Positions 9,870-21,774 are shown, counted from the stretch's first letter. The stretch: 64,000 nt of DNA from Penicillus capitatus (GCA_965649825.1 OZ287695.1:1860001-1924000), one strand, 5' to 3'. The notes: generated from the sequence alone by a model not told the origin. Translations and numbers: made by a program.

Positions 9870-10134
9870 TATTGGCCAACGGAACTTAGCTTAGGAGCGC
9901 AAAGTGAATGCAAAGATTTCTGTAAGAACACAGCGAAACGACGGAGTAATTACGAACAGGCGTTGAATAATGCACCCCATCATCATGAACAAATCCACCG
10001 GCCGTCTGTCTGCATTCCATCACCCTCTGCCCCGAGGCCAACCTCCTCCATCGTGCTCCTTTTGTTAGAGGGTCTTGTCTCTTTGCCGATGGCGATCTTA
10101 AAGAGAACTGAGATCGTGTGTGTGCTGCCTCCAG

Positions 10135-11373
10135 ATGTCTGTCCTTGTGGTCGGCGGAGGTGCCGCCGGTCTCGCCGCGGGGCATTTTGCCTCTCGCGAG
10201 GGAGCACAGGTGTGCATTTTGGAGAAGACGCGGGAGACAGGGAAGAAAATCTTGCTTTCTGGCGGAACGCGTTGCAATGTTCTGCCACGCGATGTCGATC
10301 CGGACAGAGACTACTTTACAGATAGTCATCGAGGCCCTGTCCATGCTGTCTTCCGCACATGGACACTTGAAGAATGTCTTCAATGGGTGACCTCTCCGCA
10401 ATCCCTCGGTCTCACACTCGAACTCGAGATGGAGACACAGAAGTACTTTCCACGGAGCAATGCAGCCAGAGACGTCCGGGATGCTCTGCTGCAATCCTGT
10501 CTGGCCAGAGGTGTAACGCTGGAGGTCAATAGCGACGTAGTCGAGGTGCGCCGCGACGGTACGGCGTGGAAATGCCTCACGCGAGATCAGCGTGTGTTTC
10601 GTGCTGAGCGTGTCCTCCTGGCTTCTGGTGGAAAATCGTATCCAAAGGTCGGGACGGAAGGTCACATGTATACTGTTCTCCGAAAACTCGGTCACACATT
10701 GGTCGCACCGTATCCCGCTCTGACGCCTCTCATCGCTCCGCATCCAGCACAGGCTCAGCTGTCGGGAATATCGCTCAAGAACGCCGATGTCCGTGCCGAA
10801 GATGCAAAGACAGGGGCACGTTGTCGCTCCATCCGTTCTGGTCTGCTCTTTACGCATCGTGGCCTGAGTGGACCGAGCATTCTTGACGTCTCACATATCG
10901 TCAGTCGAATAGAACGCCCAGGCGATGCCAAAGTGATTATTAACTGGACGAGCGAGAGCCGGGAGGAATGGGAAAAACGGCTGAAGGATGTTGCCTCGTG
11001 GAAGGGCACAGTCCCAAACGGCATCCAGCGGCTCGGCATCCCTTCCCGTCTCGCAACGGCCCTCTGCAGCGCGGCAGGTATACCTTCGGATCGAACTTTG
11101 TCGCATTTGACGAAGAACGAGAGGCAGCGTCTGTTGGATCGACTGACGGCATTCGAGGTGGAATGCTCAGGTCATGGAGGATTTCGATTGGCCGAGGTGA
11201 CCGGCGGAGGAATACCGTTTGAAGAAATCCAGCCGACCTCTATGGAGAGTCGCTTAGCCCCGGGACTCTTCATTTGCGGCGAACTGATGGATATCTTTGG
11301 CAGAATCGGCGGATTCAATTTCTACTGGGCCTGGGTGTCTGGCCGTTTAGCAGGTCGGCATGCCGCTCTGTAA
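10135..11373 (+). CDS. HI0933/BaiN-family NAD(P)/FAD-dependent oxidoreductase
   Basis: Flavoprotein of the HI0933-like family (bacterial BaiN and relatives, also present in plants and algae); the physiological substrate is unknown. A single exon gives 412 residues. The N-terminal FAD-binding Rossmann motif is VLVVGGGAAGLAAGHFASRE. It is followed by the family motif KKILLSGGTRCNV, the YFPRSN region, VLLASGGKSYPKVGT (second nucleotide-binding strand), LLFTHRGLSGPSILDVS, and the C-terminal block TGGGIPFEEI...LFICGELMDIFGRIGGFNFYWAWVSGRLAG, equivalent to GE.LDV.G..GGYN.QWA..SG. The ATG at 10135 directly precedes the Rossmann strand. An upstream exon with a presequence cannot be excluded, because an AG acceptor (CTGCCTCCAG) abuts the ATG. 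RFC1 starts 56 bp after the stop. Confidence 0.9.
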   Translation: MSVLVVGGGAAGLAAGHFASREGAQVCILEKTRETGKKILLSGGTRCNVLPRDVDPDRDYFTDSHRGPVHAVFRTWTLEECLQWVTSPQSLGLTLELEMETQKYFPRSNAARDVRDALLQSCLARGVTLEVNSDVVEVRRDGTAWKCLTRDQRVFRAERVLLASGGKSYPKVGTEGHMYTVLRKLGHTLVAPYPALTPLIAPHPAQAQLSGISLKNADVRAEDAKTGARCRSIRSGLLFTHRGLSGPSILDVSHIVSRIERPGDAKVIINWTSESREEWEKRLKDVASWKGTVPNGIQRLGIPSRLATALCSAAGIPSDRTLSHLTKNERQRLLDRLTAFEVECSGHGGFRLAEVTGGGIPFEEIQPTSMESRLAPGLFICGELMDIFGRIGGFNFYWAWVSGRLAGRHAAL

Positions 11374-11429
11374 CGCCTCTCGTGTCACATCCTTTCCCTC
11401 CGACCCGTTGTCTTTGCGCCCTCGAGCAT

Positions 11430-14243
11430 ATGTCCGACCCGACGCAACAGGCACCGACTGCCAAGGAATTGTCGAAGTCCTTGACCGCGCAGCAAGATGA
11501 CGGATTGGATATCGTGTTTCCGACCATCGACTTGCAGCGAGAGCCCATGGAGATAACCTATGGACACGCGTCAGATGGCGACGAATACGGGTCCAACGGC
11601 AGAGGCGGGAGAAGAATACCCCATCCAACGCGACCGGACACATCAGCCGGTCTTGAGGCGATCGCATTGGTCGATGCCGAAATGGGGCGATTGCCTTTTG
11701 AATCGGAACTTGATTATTCGGAGATGCTAGTGCCAGAAGGGTTCTCTAGCCAGAATCAGCAATTCTTTAAGCGGAAGCGCATACCCGACGATCTGCCCCA
11801 TGGACATCCGGAGTGCCTTCGAGGAAAAGCTTTTGTGATTTCGGGGTTCTTACCAAATCTAACACATGTGATGGCAGAAGAGATCATCCGAGCACACGGT
11901 GGACGCGTCGTGTCAGCCGTCGGACGGAATACCACTTTTCTGCTGGTTGGCCAAAATGCCATGCGATCGAAGTGTGAAAAAGTAAGTGGGTGACATAAGG
12001 GCAATGTCAATTGCTAAGAGTGGACAAAGGCGCGGAAATTTGGGATGAAGCTGATCGACGAGAAGTGCCTGTATCAACTCATCCGAGCAGCAAATGTCTC
12101 TAAACTGACGACGCCGTTGCACGATCCGATCCGACCGACGATAGACGTGGTGTCATCTGCTGAGAAGCAGCGTCTTCCACCAACCACGCAGCCCAATTTC
12201 GGTTCGGTTCTGTCTTTATGGTCTCCACTCCGTTTGATTTTTGGTTGCGTGTGCAGACGATCCTTTGGGTCAACGACTCTGGACAGACAAGTATCGACCT
12301 CAGTCGTTGTCGAATCTTGCGGGGAGTCCAGTCGCTTTGAAGTCGTTACAGGACTGGCTCGAGATGTGGTTCAATCGTCAAAGCATGAGCGAAGCGGTTA
12401 AGAAAATCACGCCAAAAGAAGAAAAAAGTTTCAAGAGAGCTGCTTTACTAACGGGACCTCCTGGATCCGGAAAAACAACAGCTGCCTTTGCCATTTCCAG
12501 GTGACCACCGATGCAGGAGACCCAAGAAAGAACAATGGTTCAACAGGAATGCCGGATTCGAACCCGTCTCTCTCTACTTCCACGACGCCGAGAGTGGAGA
12601 AGAGCAGCGAAGAGGCAATCGGGTCTCGTCTGAAGCAGATCCCACATTGATCATGCTTGTGTGTCAAAATCGTACCATCTCGTGGAGTGGAAAGGAGAAG
12701 AAAAGAAGGGTTCTCATTGTTGATGGCGTCGATGGGTATTCAGGTAATGCATCCCGTTCTTAAGCGTTGCCGTACAGTTTCGTTGCAGCGAGTGACGCAA
12801 ACAGACTGACTAATTTGATCGCTGCTATCAAGGTGACCCGTATCCCCGTTATCTGTATTGCAGGCGATGACCGAGATCCTCGTCTATCACCCCTAAATCC
12901 CTACTGCGTCTGTATGCATTTCAGACCTTATGCACGAACGTCAGCGAGAGATCCTATCTTGGAAGCCTGTTCCAAGGAAGAGAGGTGCATCAGTGATAAG
13001 GTCTTGGGCATTCTGACCGACATGTCTGGCGGAGATATCACTGCCATGCTCACTGGGCTCCAGACCATCAACATCATATCCACCAATACTCAATATAGAG
13101 ATATCAAGGAGTATGCCTCTATTGTCCAGAAATCTGGCTGCACCTCTGTTTGCGAAGCCATCGATGACTTGCTGTCGCCCAACACCAGTATGCGAAAGTG
13201 GCAGAATTTGGGAGACGGCGTGTCGAGAGATCTAGATCTCGCTGTGATGCTGCTGCAGGAGAAATACATCGATCACATGCCAGATGACAGTGTGGATGAT
13301 CGTGATCAGATAAAGGCTGTGGCTAGAGCCGCCAGATGTCTTTCTCTGGCTGAAAGGATGTGTACAGTGATGCGAAGAGAGGCCAAATGGAGTCTGCTGT
13401 CATCGGCAGTGGACATTGCAGTGCTCGGACCGGCAGCCATCATGAGAGGATGCTGCACAACGTTTTATGCTCAAGGAAGGAATTCTGCGAAGTTTCTTCC
13501 TTACTATGAGAACGCGGCTGTCCGGGAGAGAAACCAACGCATGCTCAGGTCCACAGCGACGAAGTTTGCGGCTGTCAGCGACTACAGCGTCGACGAGGAG
13601 GCACTGATTTTGGATTGCTTTCCGCTGCTGCGACTGCTTTTGACAACGCCGCTCATTTACGGAAGATTCTCCGGTGTCTCAAACGTGCTGTCCGTTACCG
13701 GACGCTATCATCTTGACAAGTGAGAATGCCTTTTCGTGTGATGAATACTGGCATTATGAGGTGTGCTTTCTCAGGGAGCACTATGACTATGTCCTGAATT
13801 CGATGCAGTTCGAGGGAGAAGGCTTTTGGGCTCATCACCCTTCTATGAAGATCGAACGAAATGTACGGGCTGTTTTTACTCGGAACAACAACTCATGGCA
13901 GAAGGCACATCCATCCGTGGTCACGAGCGTGCAGCACGACAAGAAGAAAGCTCTGGCTTTTCTGGAAGACTCGCTGACGATGAATCCTGACTCCAGTATC
14001 ATTCGAGATGTTGTCCGAGAGGAAGAAAGACAAAGCGACGAAGATGAGGACGACGATGTCTTTGTGCTTCGAAGACGAATAAGAACGGGTTCAAACAGAA
14101 CCAGGTTCCGAAGGGACCTCGAGGTCATGCCAATCATACTGCCAGATGTGAAGTGTGTCACCGTTACAGAATCCGCAATGTTAGAAGAACAAGACATGGA
14201 ATTGAATGAAGAGACAGACTGCGTTTCTGAAAACACTGTTTAG
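11430..14243 (+). CDS. RFC1: replication factor C large subunit (RFC1)
   Basis: Clamp-loader large subunit that opens PCNA onto primed DNA. Six exons are inferred, with introns at 11982-12029, 12202-12256, 12501-12546, 12744-12788 and 13720-13774 (45-55 nt each). A BRCT domain spans about residues 125-210 (LRGKAFVISGFLPNL...HGGRVVSAVGRNTTFLLVG...KLIDEKCLYQLI). The AAA+ module follows: LWTDKYRPQSLSNLAGS, Walker A LLTGPPGSGKTT, and a Walker B strand reading VLIVDGVDG. Then come IKVTRIPVICIAGDDRD and the helical collar. The C-terminus is acidic (SDEDEDDDV). Two features differ from the family: Walker B has Gly where RFC1 has the catalytic Glu (DEVDG), and the NASD-type sensor loop after Walker A is not recognisable. 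A decayed copy of the C-terminal part lies at 40.5-41.4 kb. Confidence 0.88.
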
Positions 14244-14469
14244 TGGTTGTCGCTATTAAGCGTCTCTCTGTCTGATGACGCCATCCGCTACATCTCCGAT
14301 CCATTGCCAACTGGAATCAGCAAGAGCCCCCAAGTTCTGCGAATGACGATGATCACATCAACGGAGTATGGGACAGACGATTGACGGAAAGAAAGCGACG
14401 ATTTCCTGTCATCGTATGCAGATGAAATGGCCGCTTCTTCGCTGTCTCCCCGTCCTCCGAACCATCGAG

Positions 14470-14934
14470 TGTGTCAAAAGCCTCCAGGTTGTTTCTTGTG
14501 CAGGCGATGAGTGACACCACTTGTTTTAACGATGAGGAAAAAGACGAGTGTTGTATATGCAAACGTTTCTTGCGCTTCCTGAAGTCCTTTTTCTTGATGC
14601 ATGGACACATATTCAACTATTTTTCATGGAATCGCCTGCACCAGATTTTCACTGGATCGTTGAACACTCGCAGCCTCACTCCTTTGAAGACCATCCATGC
14701 ATCATCTTAATCAATCTCTGTCCAGAAGAAGAGACAGACGAGTGGGAGTTGTGCCCTATTGGAGAATCCCCAACGAATGTCATCATGGAATCGCCGACAG
14801 TTAAGAGAGGTTTGCCTCGTTCTTCAGCGTTTCAATTCTCCGTCTCCTCGATGATCAACAAAAGCTTGTGCTGTACTTTACGATGGAAGCAGAAACTTGC
14901 AACGCGTTTCCTGGAAGACAACAGCATCGTTTGA
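14470..14934 (+). CDS. unknown fragment, possible serpin C-terminal remnant
   Basis: The open frame continues to the stop at 14934. It contains HSFEDHPCIILINL, which faintly resembles the breach and gate segment of serpins (F..DHPFLF.I), followed by an acidic stretch and a polar C-terminus without further family features. No start or full gene structure can be built, and an upstream frame at 14508 beginning MSDTTCFNDEEKDECC overlaps it. It could be a gene fragment. The serpin link is weak and is made mostly because serpin-like pieces follow at 15.3-16.4 kb. Confidence 0.2.
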
Positions 14935-15300
14935 GTACATAACGACGAGGACACCGCTACATTGTTCGAGATACTCAGTTGTAGATTCAGAAGTTTGAAC
15001 AAATCCGGATGGTTGTTGATCGCGACGACCTCGCACAATGCTCATTGATGCATTGGAGGAAGTCGGTTGCTTGCATCTGTTTCGTCGACACAGAACTCTG
15101 AGGGAGGCACTAAAGTGTGATCTAGACGCAGAAAACCGGGTGAGCAGTTCCCTTTTCCGTTCTTGGAATTGCGTCTCGATTTGTCGCCGAGAATCTAACC
15201 GGCGGAGAAGATGACATTCTTCAGTAGAAGCTTCTTTATGGATGCTCATTAAGGAGAAGCCCATCGGCGACAACAAACACTTGCAGCGGAATTTCAGAAT

Positions 15301-16375
15301 CATGACGTCTGCGGCAGTAAACGCACTGGGTCAGAAATTGTTCCTGGAATGGCGCAAAGAGCATCCGACCGAGAGCATCATCTTTTCTCCGTTTGCCGCT
15401 GCTGCGACACTCTGTTTGATCCGCGATGAACAACTGTCTGTTTCCAGTCTGCGATGCCACACATTCACGATGATGGTGGCGACTGCACGTCCATTGGAGA
15501 CGCGACAATACGACTGCGCCTCATGTCCTGTCGGCCAGAGTGATCCAATGAGAGAAAACTTGACTTTTAGAAAACGGTCTTTTACGCATAGGTTCGAAAG
15601 CAATTGATGTGTTGCCAAATATATAAGTGCTGAACATTCGAACTCGCCATCATCTGTTCGATCGTCTGAAGACAGGATATGCTTAGTCGAGTTCGATGAT
15701 TATGACTTTACAGTACATGTCCGGCAGCAAACGAAACATGTTCTCAGGCAAGAATCAAGTGTGATGGCAATCTTGTAAACACATTGTTTGATTCACATTG
15801 TCATCCGCTTTCATGAAGCACAGATCACACGTTGTCTCTGTCTTCAGGGATTAAAAGTATCCGGGATGTTGGCTGATGTCCGTCACCATCGTTTGCAAGC
15901 TGACCCTCTTCAATAGGACCACGTGCTCCGTCGATTTCTCGATCCATGCTGACATACTCTGTGCGCACCCATGATATCAAGAACACGAGAGAAGCGGTTC
16001 CCACAGAAGAGATTCTTGGGGATAGATCTCTCGACGATAGGAAAAACTCATGTCTCCAGTCAGGCAATGAACGACATCCACTTTCTTCCCGTATTCGTCA
16101 TGCATTTGATGTACTTCAATAGTTCGTATGTGCCGCAACAGGACGCACTCGAAGTGCTTCGACTGATATCGCTGATCTGCATCGTTCCCATCGAGCATTC
16201 CTCTCCTCCAGCCATATCCTCCAGAGATCAGCAAGAAACTCCAAAAAAGTTCAATGCTAGCAGCCAACTCTCTGCTATCAATGTCTTTGACTCTCCCAGA
16301 GCAGAGATCGGTAAGAATATGAATCCACAGAGAAGAAGGACACTCTCTCCAGCCACAGACGGTCGTCAAGAATGA
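15301..16375 (+). pseudogene. serpin-like gene or gene fragment
   Basis: From the ATG at 15301 the frame reads NALGQKLFLEWRKEHPTESIIFSPFAAAATLCLI. This fits the first helix and following strand of serpins, where an FSP motif precedes helix B. About 700 nt downstream (16080-16200) the same strand reads MYFNSSYVPQQDALEVLRL...LICIVP, similar to the serpin segment Y.....ALEVL.L......MLI.LP. Near 16260-16320 a piece resembles the L..LGI.D.FD..RA.. block. The parts are in different frames with stops between them (15605, 15776) and no convincing splice sites joining them, so a decayed gene, or one whose introns I could not place, is likely. Serpins inhibit serine or cysteine proteases; no reactive-centre loop was found. 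Confidence 0.3.
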
Positions 16376-16603
16376 TCCATTGCCACCTCCATGCTGTTGA
16401 TAGCTGCAGCGATCACTCGTCTGTGACGTCAAAGGATCAGACTAACAGTACAAATGAAAGAATTCTTACTTTTTGGTTACGTGCATTCAGTGCAACCTGG
16501 GCAGAGCTTCGGCGATTTGGTTTTGAGATGGAATCGTAGTGGTACAAGTCTCCGTGGGTGAGTTGACCAGATCGTCTCTGAAGGAGCGGGGACTCAGATC
16601 CGG

Positions 16604-17152
16604 CGCTTCGCGGACATGCAATGAGGGGTCCAGAGCAAAAAAGGACCAGAAAACAAAAAAGGACAGAAAACAAAGATAGAAACACAATGAAATGCAAACA
16701 ACAAGAAGCAAATCACAATAACAGGAAACAGCAGCAAAGAAAGGAAGACACAGACAAAAATACATGCGTCACATAGGCTAAAACACAGAAAGAATAACAG
16801 GTACTGAGCTAGGGAAAGATGCCAAACAGCAAGACAAAGAAAGCAGGAATTCAGGCACGGGAAACAGCAGGCAGACACAATCAAGACACAGATAAAAAAG
16901 TTAAATGAAAAAACAGAGCAAGGCAAGGGCATACAGTAAGAAAGAAATCGGCCTGATTGGAAAAAAATAACAGAACAGTCGAAAAAAGAAGAAAGACATG
17001 CAGAAAGAAGGCGACAGAGACTGTGACAGTCACAGAACAGGAAAGGGGGATGAGAAAAGAGAAAAACACACAGAATCTGTCGCCCAGACGAGAGAGAACG
17101 AGCACCCAGGGATAGAGAAGAGAAAATGGCACAGAAAAGACGGCCTGGGTGC
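16604..17152 (+). repeat. purine-rich hairpin-bounded element, copy 1
   Basis: About 550 nt whose plus strand is strongly depleted in T and rich in A, G and CA repeats. It is bounded at the left by a small GC hairpin (CGC-TTC-GCG, 16604-16612) followed by GGACA. At the right is a longer hairpin with arms GCACCCAGG (17102-17110) and CCTGGGTGC (17144-17152). The hairpin loop ends AGAAAAGACGG, and CGATCCGAG follows it. Two further copies are at 17551 and 33051. The long minus-strand open frames here (16594-17250) arise because the pyrimidine-rich strand lacks stop codons; they are not taken as genes. Confidence 0.65.
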
Positions 17153-17550
17153 CGATCCGAGATCCGCTTACCAGCAGAGGGTAGATCGGCCACACTCGGT
17201 TCCGTCGATGGCCCGTCCTCCCTCCTCATACCTCGCCAGCGCCCATCCATCCTCCCTAATGCTTCTGCCCAGGTGCATGATCTTCCACTGAAGTCTTCAG
17301 CGGCTGCCGGTGTGAGATCTCTGCCACCAAATCCTTGGCAGGTGCATTCTCAGTCAATCCCTTATCTGCAGGCAAAACACTCAGGCCGTTTCATGGAGGA
17401 GGAAGATAGCTCACTTGTGTCAAGGGGATTCTCTCAAATCAATATTAGAGAGCATCTGTGGCCACACGTCGCAGAACAGCCGCATGGGAATGGAGACGGG
17501 TTCCCATGGTGACTGAGCCAAGTCTCCCCGACATCAGCCCTCAGATCCGA

Positions 17551-17919
17551 CGCGCTGCGCGGACATATAGGCAAGGTGGTCCAAAAAGGGACCGAGAACA
17601 CAAGGACAGAGAGAAGGGAATCAGGAAAAAATAAGACAGGTTAGAAAAAACACAAATCAGACTTCAAAACATAATAACATGCAGGCAAGTAGAATAGACA
17701 GGCAGGCAAAGCAGGAGGGAAATGAAAAGTGGAAAAGACATGCAAAAGGGGACGACAGAACGATGATGGGTCACACAAAAACAGAAATACAAACACACAA
17801 ACGGCATGGAAAAAAAGAACACACAAACGGCAATCATTGTTCCATCGCCCAGAACGAGAAGACGGGCATCCGGGGAAGAAGGAAGCAAAAAGGTAACAGA
17901 AAAGACGGCCCCGGATGCC
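17551..17919 (+). repeat. purine-rich hairpin-bounded element, copy 2
   Basis: Same layout as copy 1: preceded by CTCAGATCCG, left hairpin CGCG-CTG-CGCG (17551-17561) followed by GGACA, then about 300 nt of T-poor sequence. The right hairpin has arms GGCATCCGGGG (17865-17875) and CCCCGGATGCC (17909-17919). The arms differ from copy 1 but remain fully complementary. The loop again ends AGAAAAGACGG and is followed by CGATCCGAG. Flanking sequence (about 17930-18060) is also related to the sequence after copy 1, so the two form a tandem duplication of roughly 950 bp. Confidence 0.65.
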
Positions 17920-18739
17920 GATCCGAGGACCTCAGACCAGAAATCCCCGACCTGATCACTTGGCTGTCTGGGCACTCCTATTTATGGAGTGCTGTGCGCC
18001 AGCTCTCTCCTCCCTGCCGCCCAACCATCCTCCCAAAATGCGGCAGCCGCTGTCGGTTGTGATCCAAATGGCAGCTGATCAACGCGTCGTGGAAGCTTGA
18101 CATCTTTCGCCTGCCGCTGGATGAGTGTCTTCTCTGGAAAGCCCCGTTGTCCCTTGATCTTATCTGGGCGATGTACCAATCGGTCGATGTCCAGCAGCTC
18201 AAAGGAGTGTCATTTTCTTTCTTCGGCAATAAGTGATGTTGCTGCCTCTGCCAACGAATCTTGGACCTGGTGTGCCTTCTTTCGGGCAACTCCTCTGTCC
18301 TTTCCCCTCTGTACTTGGCTGTCATCTTCCTGTGCTTCCTAGAAAAATAACCTTAGACATGAGTACGGATGTGAGGACTCTCTGCCTAAAGGGATTCGTC
18401 GACGTGTGGCTGCACATATTTTCCATCTTGGCACCATTCTGGTATTGCCAACTGAGAATTGAACCAGCAGCCATCGACTCTTCTCGCTGTCCGCAGCAAA
18501 CCGACTCCATCTTGTTGGCTGTCTCCTCTCTGGCAGTCTCTCCAATCTGGGGCTTTCTAGGACGTTTGTCGGGTCGCTGGGATGTTGTTCTGTGATGCTG
18601 CCTTCACGCTGCGCTTCTCATGTATGCAGCCTGTTCTGGTCTGTACTGAGCAAATGCCTGAATGATGTAATAACAGCTCGAACAAGTGAGCCCATCAGTC
18701 GTTCACTTCTGTTTCAAAGCTAACAAACACATCTTCTCG

Positions 18740-21440
18740 TTAGTGATTGACATGGTCCTGCCGTGGAGTCCTTACTTGATGGGCTAGGCACATAATTGTT
18801 GCCTCCTCTCGCATCACATCTCTCGAGGTCCTCTTTCGCTGACGTTGGACACAATGTAGACTGCTTCTGGATTCCTTTGACCCAGAGCTAGACAGAAGGC
18901 TTGTCTTGATGCGAACTGCAAAAGCGGTACAGATGCAGATGACGGTGATCCTTAGTCTCTGGTCCCTTCGCGACGACAAATGTGATCGAGCCAATCCGGT
19001 CCATTTTCCACTTTCACTCAAGTCTGTAAGTTAGAGGAGTGTCGTTTAATGTGCAACAAACGCGGGACATACCTGAGAGTGAATGGATGGATAAAGTGCT
19101 TGCTTCCTGCAGCGAGCCTCTTGATCCCTAAAGCGGATCGTGACATCTCAAAGTGTAGATGGTCTAGGTGGCATCAGACCATTTCCCTGAAGTAAGAATT
19201 CGCTTCGAATCGGATGATCTGCAGCCAATGGTGATCGTACCTCTGTTCGAATGGATCGCCAGACAAAGGTTTCGCGATGTGCTAACCTCTAATCCTTCGG
19301 CATCCTACTCTGGTTGTTGACCCAGCTGGGAATAGAAGGTTATCTTCCAGTCCCCGCGTTTTTCAGCCTCCCTTCTGCAAAGATGATACCCACACACGTC
19401 GGCTTCATCTCCCAGTAATGCAACATGCATTATGCGTGGTTCGTCTTCGCCCTCGGCAAAGGATAAATGGCTTTGATCGTCCAGGAGCATCTTTCCAGGT
19501 CTCTCTCTTTCTGATTCTTCAAATTTGCAGGCCAGTCATGCACCAGGCTTCTCTCGGGCTCGGAATCCCTGGCATCCGATGTTCTTAATTTCATATCTCA
19601 GACCCGCTATCACCTCATCTTTTTTCACAAGTGTGAGATGGGCGGGTGGGATCTTCGTAGTGTCAAGCGCGTACTCTAACAACGCCTTGCTCGCCTACAG
19701 ATCCAAGATTTCTTCTCCTCGCATGCGTGCAAGTGCAAATTCCTTCGGCATTGCTACTGCAACACCTGTTTAGACAATTAGCATGTACATCGAGAGAAGT
19801 CTGAGCTTACTGCGATACTCAGTTATAGAAGACCTTTCGGACAAGTCGACTGCTTCTCATCGATATGTTATCGACGCCACAAAACTGTCCGATTCGGCAC
19901 AGTTTGTTTGCACACGAATTCCAGACAAATGGAGCCTTCAGGGTTCGTGGTCGAACCCTTAAAGGTACAGCAACAGATGCTGGCTGGACTGCGGTATCTT
20001 CAAGCCGCCAAATGCTTCATCTTTACAGTCGGCCCGATGACTCTCGAGACGATCCAGAGTCTGCAGAGAACTGAGTCCGTCCGCTGAAGAAACTGTATTC
20101 GATGCCTTCGTGTGACGCTTTCGTACATCACTCCTGGTTGGTCCCCAGCTGCCGGGGCAGTCAGTCTGCTCCTGGTTGGTCCCCAGCTGCCGGGGCAGTC
20201 AGTCTGCTCCTGGTTGGTCCCCAGCTGCCGGGGCAGTCAGTCTGCTCCTGGTTGGTCCCCAGCTGCCGGGGCAGTCAGTCTGCTCCTGGTTGGTCCCCAG
20301 CTGCCGGGGCAGTCAGTCTGCTCCTGGTTGGTCCCCAGCTGCCGGGGCAGTCAGTCTGCTCCTGGTTGGTCCCCAGCTGCCGGGGCAGTCAGTCTGCTCC
20401 TGGTTGGTCCCCAGCTGCCGGGGCAGTCAGTCTGACTTGGTTTTGCATTTCCTAGACAAGCAAAGGATCGTTCAGATGGTACATGCCATGCAGAATGACT
20501 CTTTTACCTCCATGTTTCACGTGTTCTTGACCGAATCCGTTGATCTGAAGTCCTTGCTCTATCGCGAATGAGTTGCACTGGCGTCTTGATTGGTGCTATC
20601 TCTGTGTAGTTTGGAACATAAATCAGTATTCGGAAAGCAACAAGTCTTACTGTAGTTTTCGTTTGATGATTTTCAATCAGTGGTTTTCATGTTCGTCTCT
20701 CCAGCAGCAGACTGTAAGTGCCAGGTTAGGGTTCTGTTCCAAAGACCTTCTCTGTACGGGTGTCAAGGTCACTAGCCACGAACACTCTCTAATCGACACG
20801 TCTAATTAGCCGTCTTCTGGCCACTCCTGCGTGCTTGGCCACTCCAATTCCCGTGTTTCCACTCAAAAACAAGAGACAATGAGGCTGGTCTGAACTCCTC
20901 ATATGAGACATCGATGAGATTCCGGCTTTAAGCCGCACTGCGCAAAATGTCAGGTGGTCGTCTTTCCTCGTGAACAAATGCTGAAAACACAACAAGGGCA
21001 TAGATTTCGATCAAACCAAGAAAGAGTGACTGACCTTGCCTACTTACTGCATTGGATGATACCGCACAGCACTTCGTCGATGCTCCCTCAACACTGATCG
21101 GTCTTGGGTCTTGCTCCTCAAAAGCGACACCTAGGACAAAAGGCTCAGCAGAGAAGAAAGATTCCTTGCAGAAGCACGTGCAAAATGACTTGCAACAATG
21201 ATTCCAACCAAAAGCACTCCCGAATGGCCACTCTTCTAGTAGTGTATTCTCTCAGCGATTCTCGCTCCCATTGCTCGCACTTGGATGCCTGTGTCTTGCA
21301 GAAAACGGCTGACTGGGATGCAGTGTCCAGCCCGCGTTTCGCCCTCGATCTGATCCTCCTCTCTGTAGAATGTGGAAACATGTCTGGGAATCCATCGAGC
21401 AGTAGGTCATTTCATGTCTCTTCTCCTAGAAGAGAAAAGT
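18740..21440 (-). pseudogene. locus A: degenerate multi-exon membrane protein, paralogue of locus B
   Basis: Minus-strand pieces match locus B in the same order. Near 21170-21100 one frame reads FCTCFCKESFFSAEPFV, against CFACAVPKTLFSAEHFV in locus B (35670-35620). The flanks align at DNA level, for example the TCACTCATTCGTCCCTAATC region at 21570 with TCACTCATCCGTCCCTGATC at 36045. Locus A has frameshifts and a stop inside the aligned stretch (21240), which suggests decay. At 18960-18890 a hydrophobic run (RITVICICTAFAVRI) followed by basic residues could be a membrane anchor and cytoplasmic tail ending at 18740, comparable with 34200 in locus B. Function is unknown. Exon boundaries are not resolved. 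Confidence 0.3.
20131..20434. repeat. 38-bp tandem repeat, eight identical copies
   Basis: Eight head-to-tail copies of a 38-bp unit (304 bp) show no visible mismatch between units. Each unit contains a perfect small hairpin, CTGCC-GG-GGCAG, beside CCCCAGCTG. Because 38 is not a multiple of three, all three plus-strand frames stay open and cycle through the same peptide set (for example VGPQLPGQS). These open frames are therefore a by-product of the repeat and are not called as genes. Complete identity points to recent expansion or gene-conversion-like homogenisation. Confidence 0.95.
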
Positions 21441-21774
21441 AGGTCTCCAGAGTGAAACTGACTGGAAAGCAAACCGTGAGTACGAATAGGGGTTCTGCAG
21501 GAATGATCCATAATCTTTGATCGCTTTACTCTCTTCTCGCATAAATAAAGAGCTTCAACACAATGACACTCACTCATTCGTCCCTAATCTGACAGGTAAG
21601 TTTATCCCAGATCATGAACCAGCCATCTCACCTCACAGAATGTGATATGCATACGCAAATCTCGTGTTCTTCATGAGACTAAGGCGAAGCTTGGACAGAT
21701 GAGGTGCTGATCGATCATTCTTCATTCTGTTGGTCCTTCCGTCTCCCTTCCTTCTGCTGTCCATTTCTCAATTC

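Noticed and set aside
12545-12575. tRNA T-loop-like GGATTCGAACCC in RFC1
   Set aside because: It is coding sequence (AGFEPV) with no other tRNA arms around it.
16594-17250. 218-residue hydrophobic, Cys/Phe-rich minus-strand open frame
   Set aside because: It lies across the T-poor purine element; all minus-strand frames are open there by composition and the other copies do not conserve the peptide.
20131-20434. Possible CRISPR array
   Set aside because: Units are directly adjacent and identical, without variable spacers, in a eukaryotic genome.
20102-20571. Three overlapping plus-strand frames of GPQLPGQS-type repeats
   Set aside because: They result from the 38-bp tandem array, which keeps all three frames open; no flanking gene structure supports translation.
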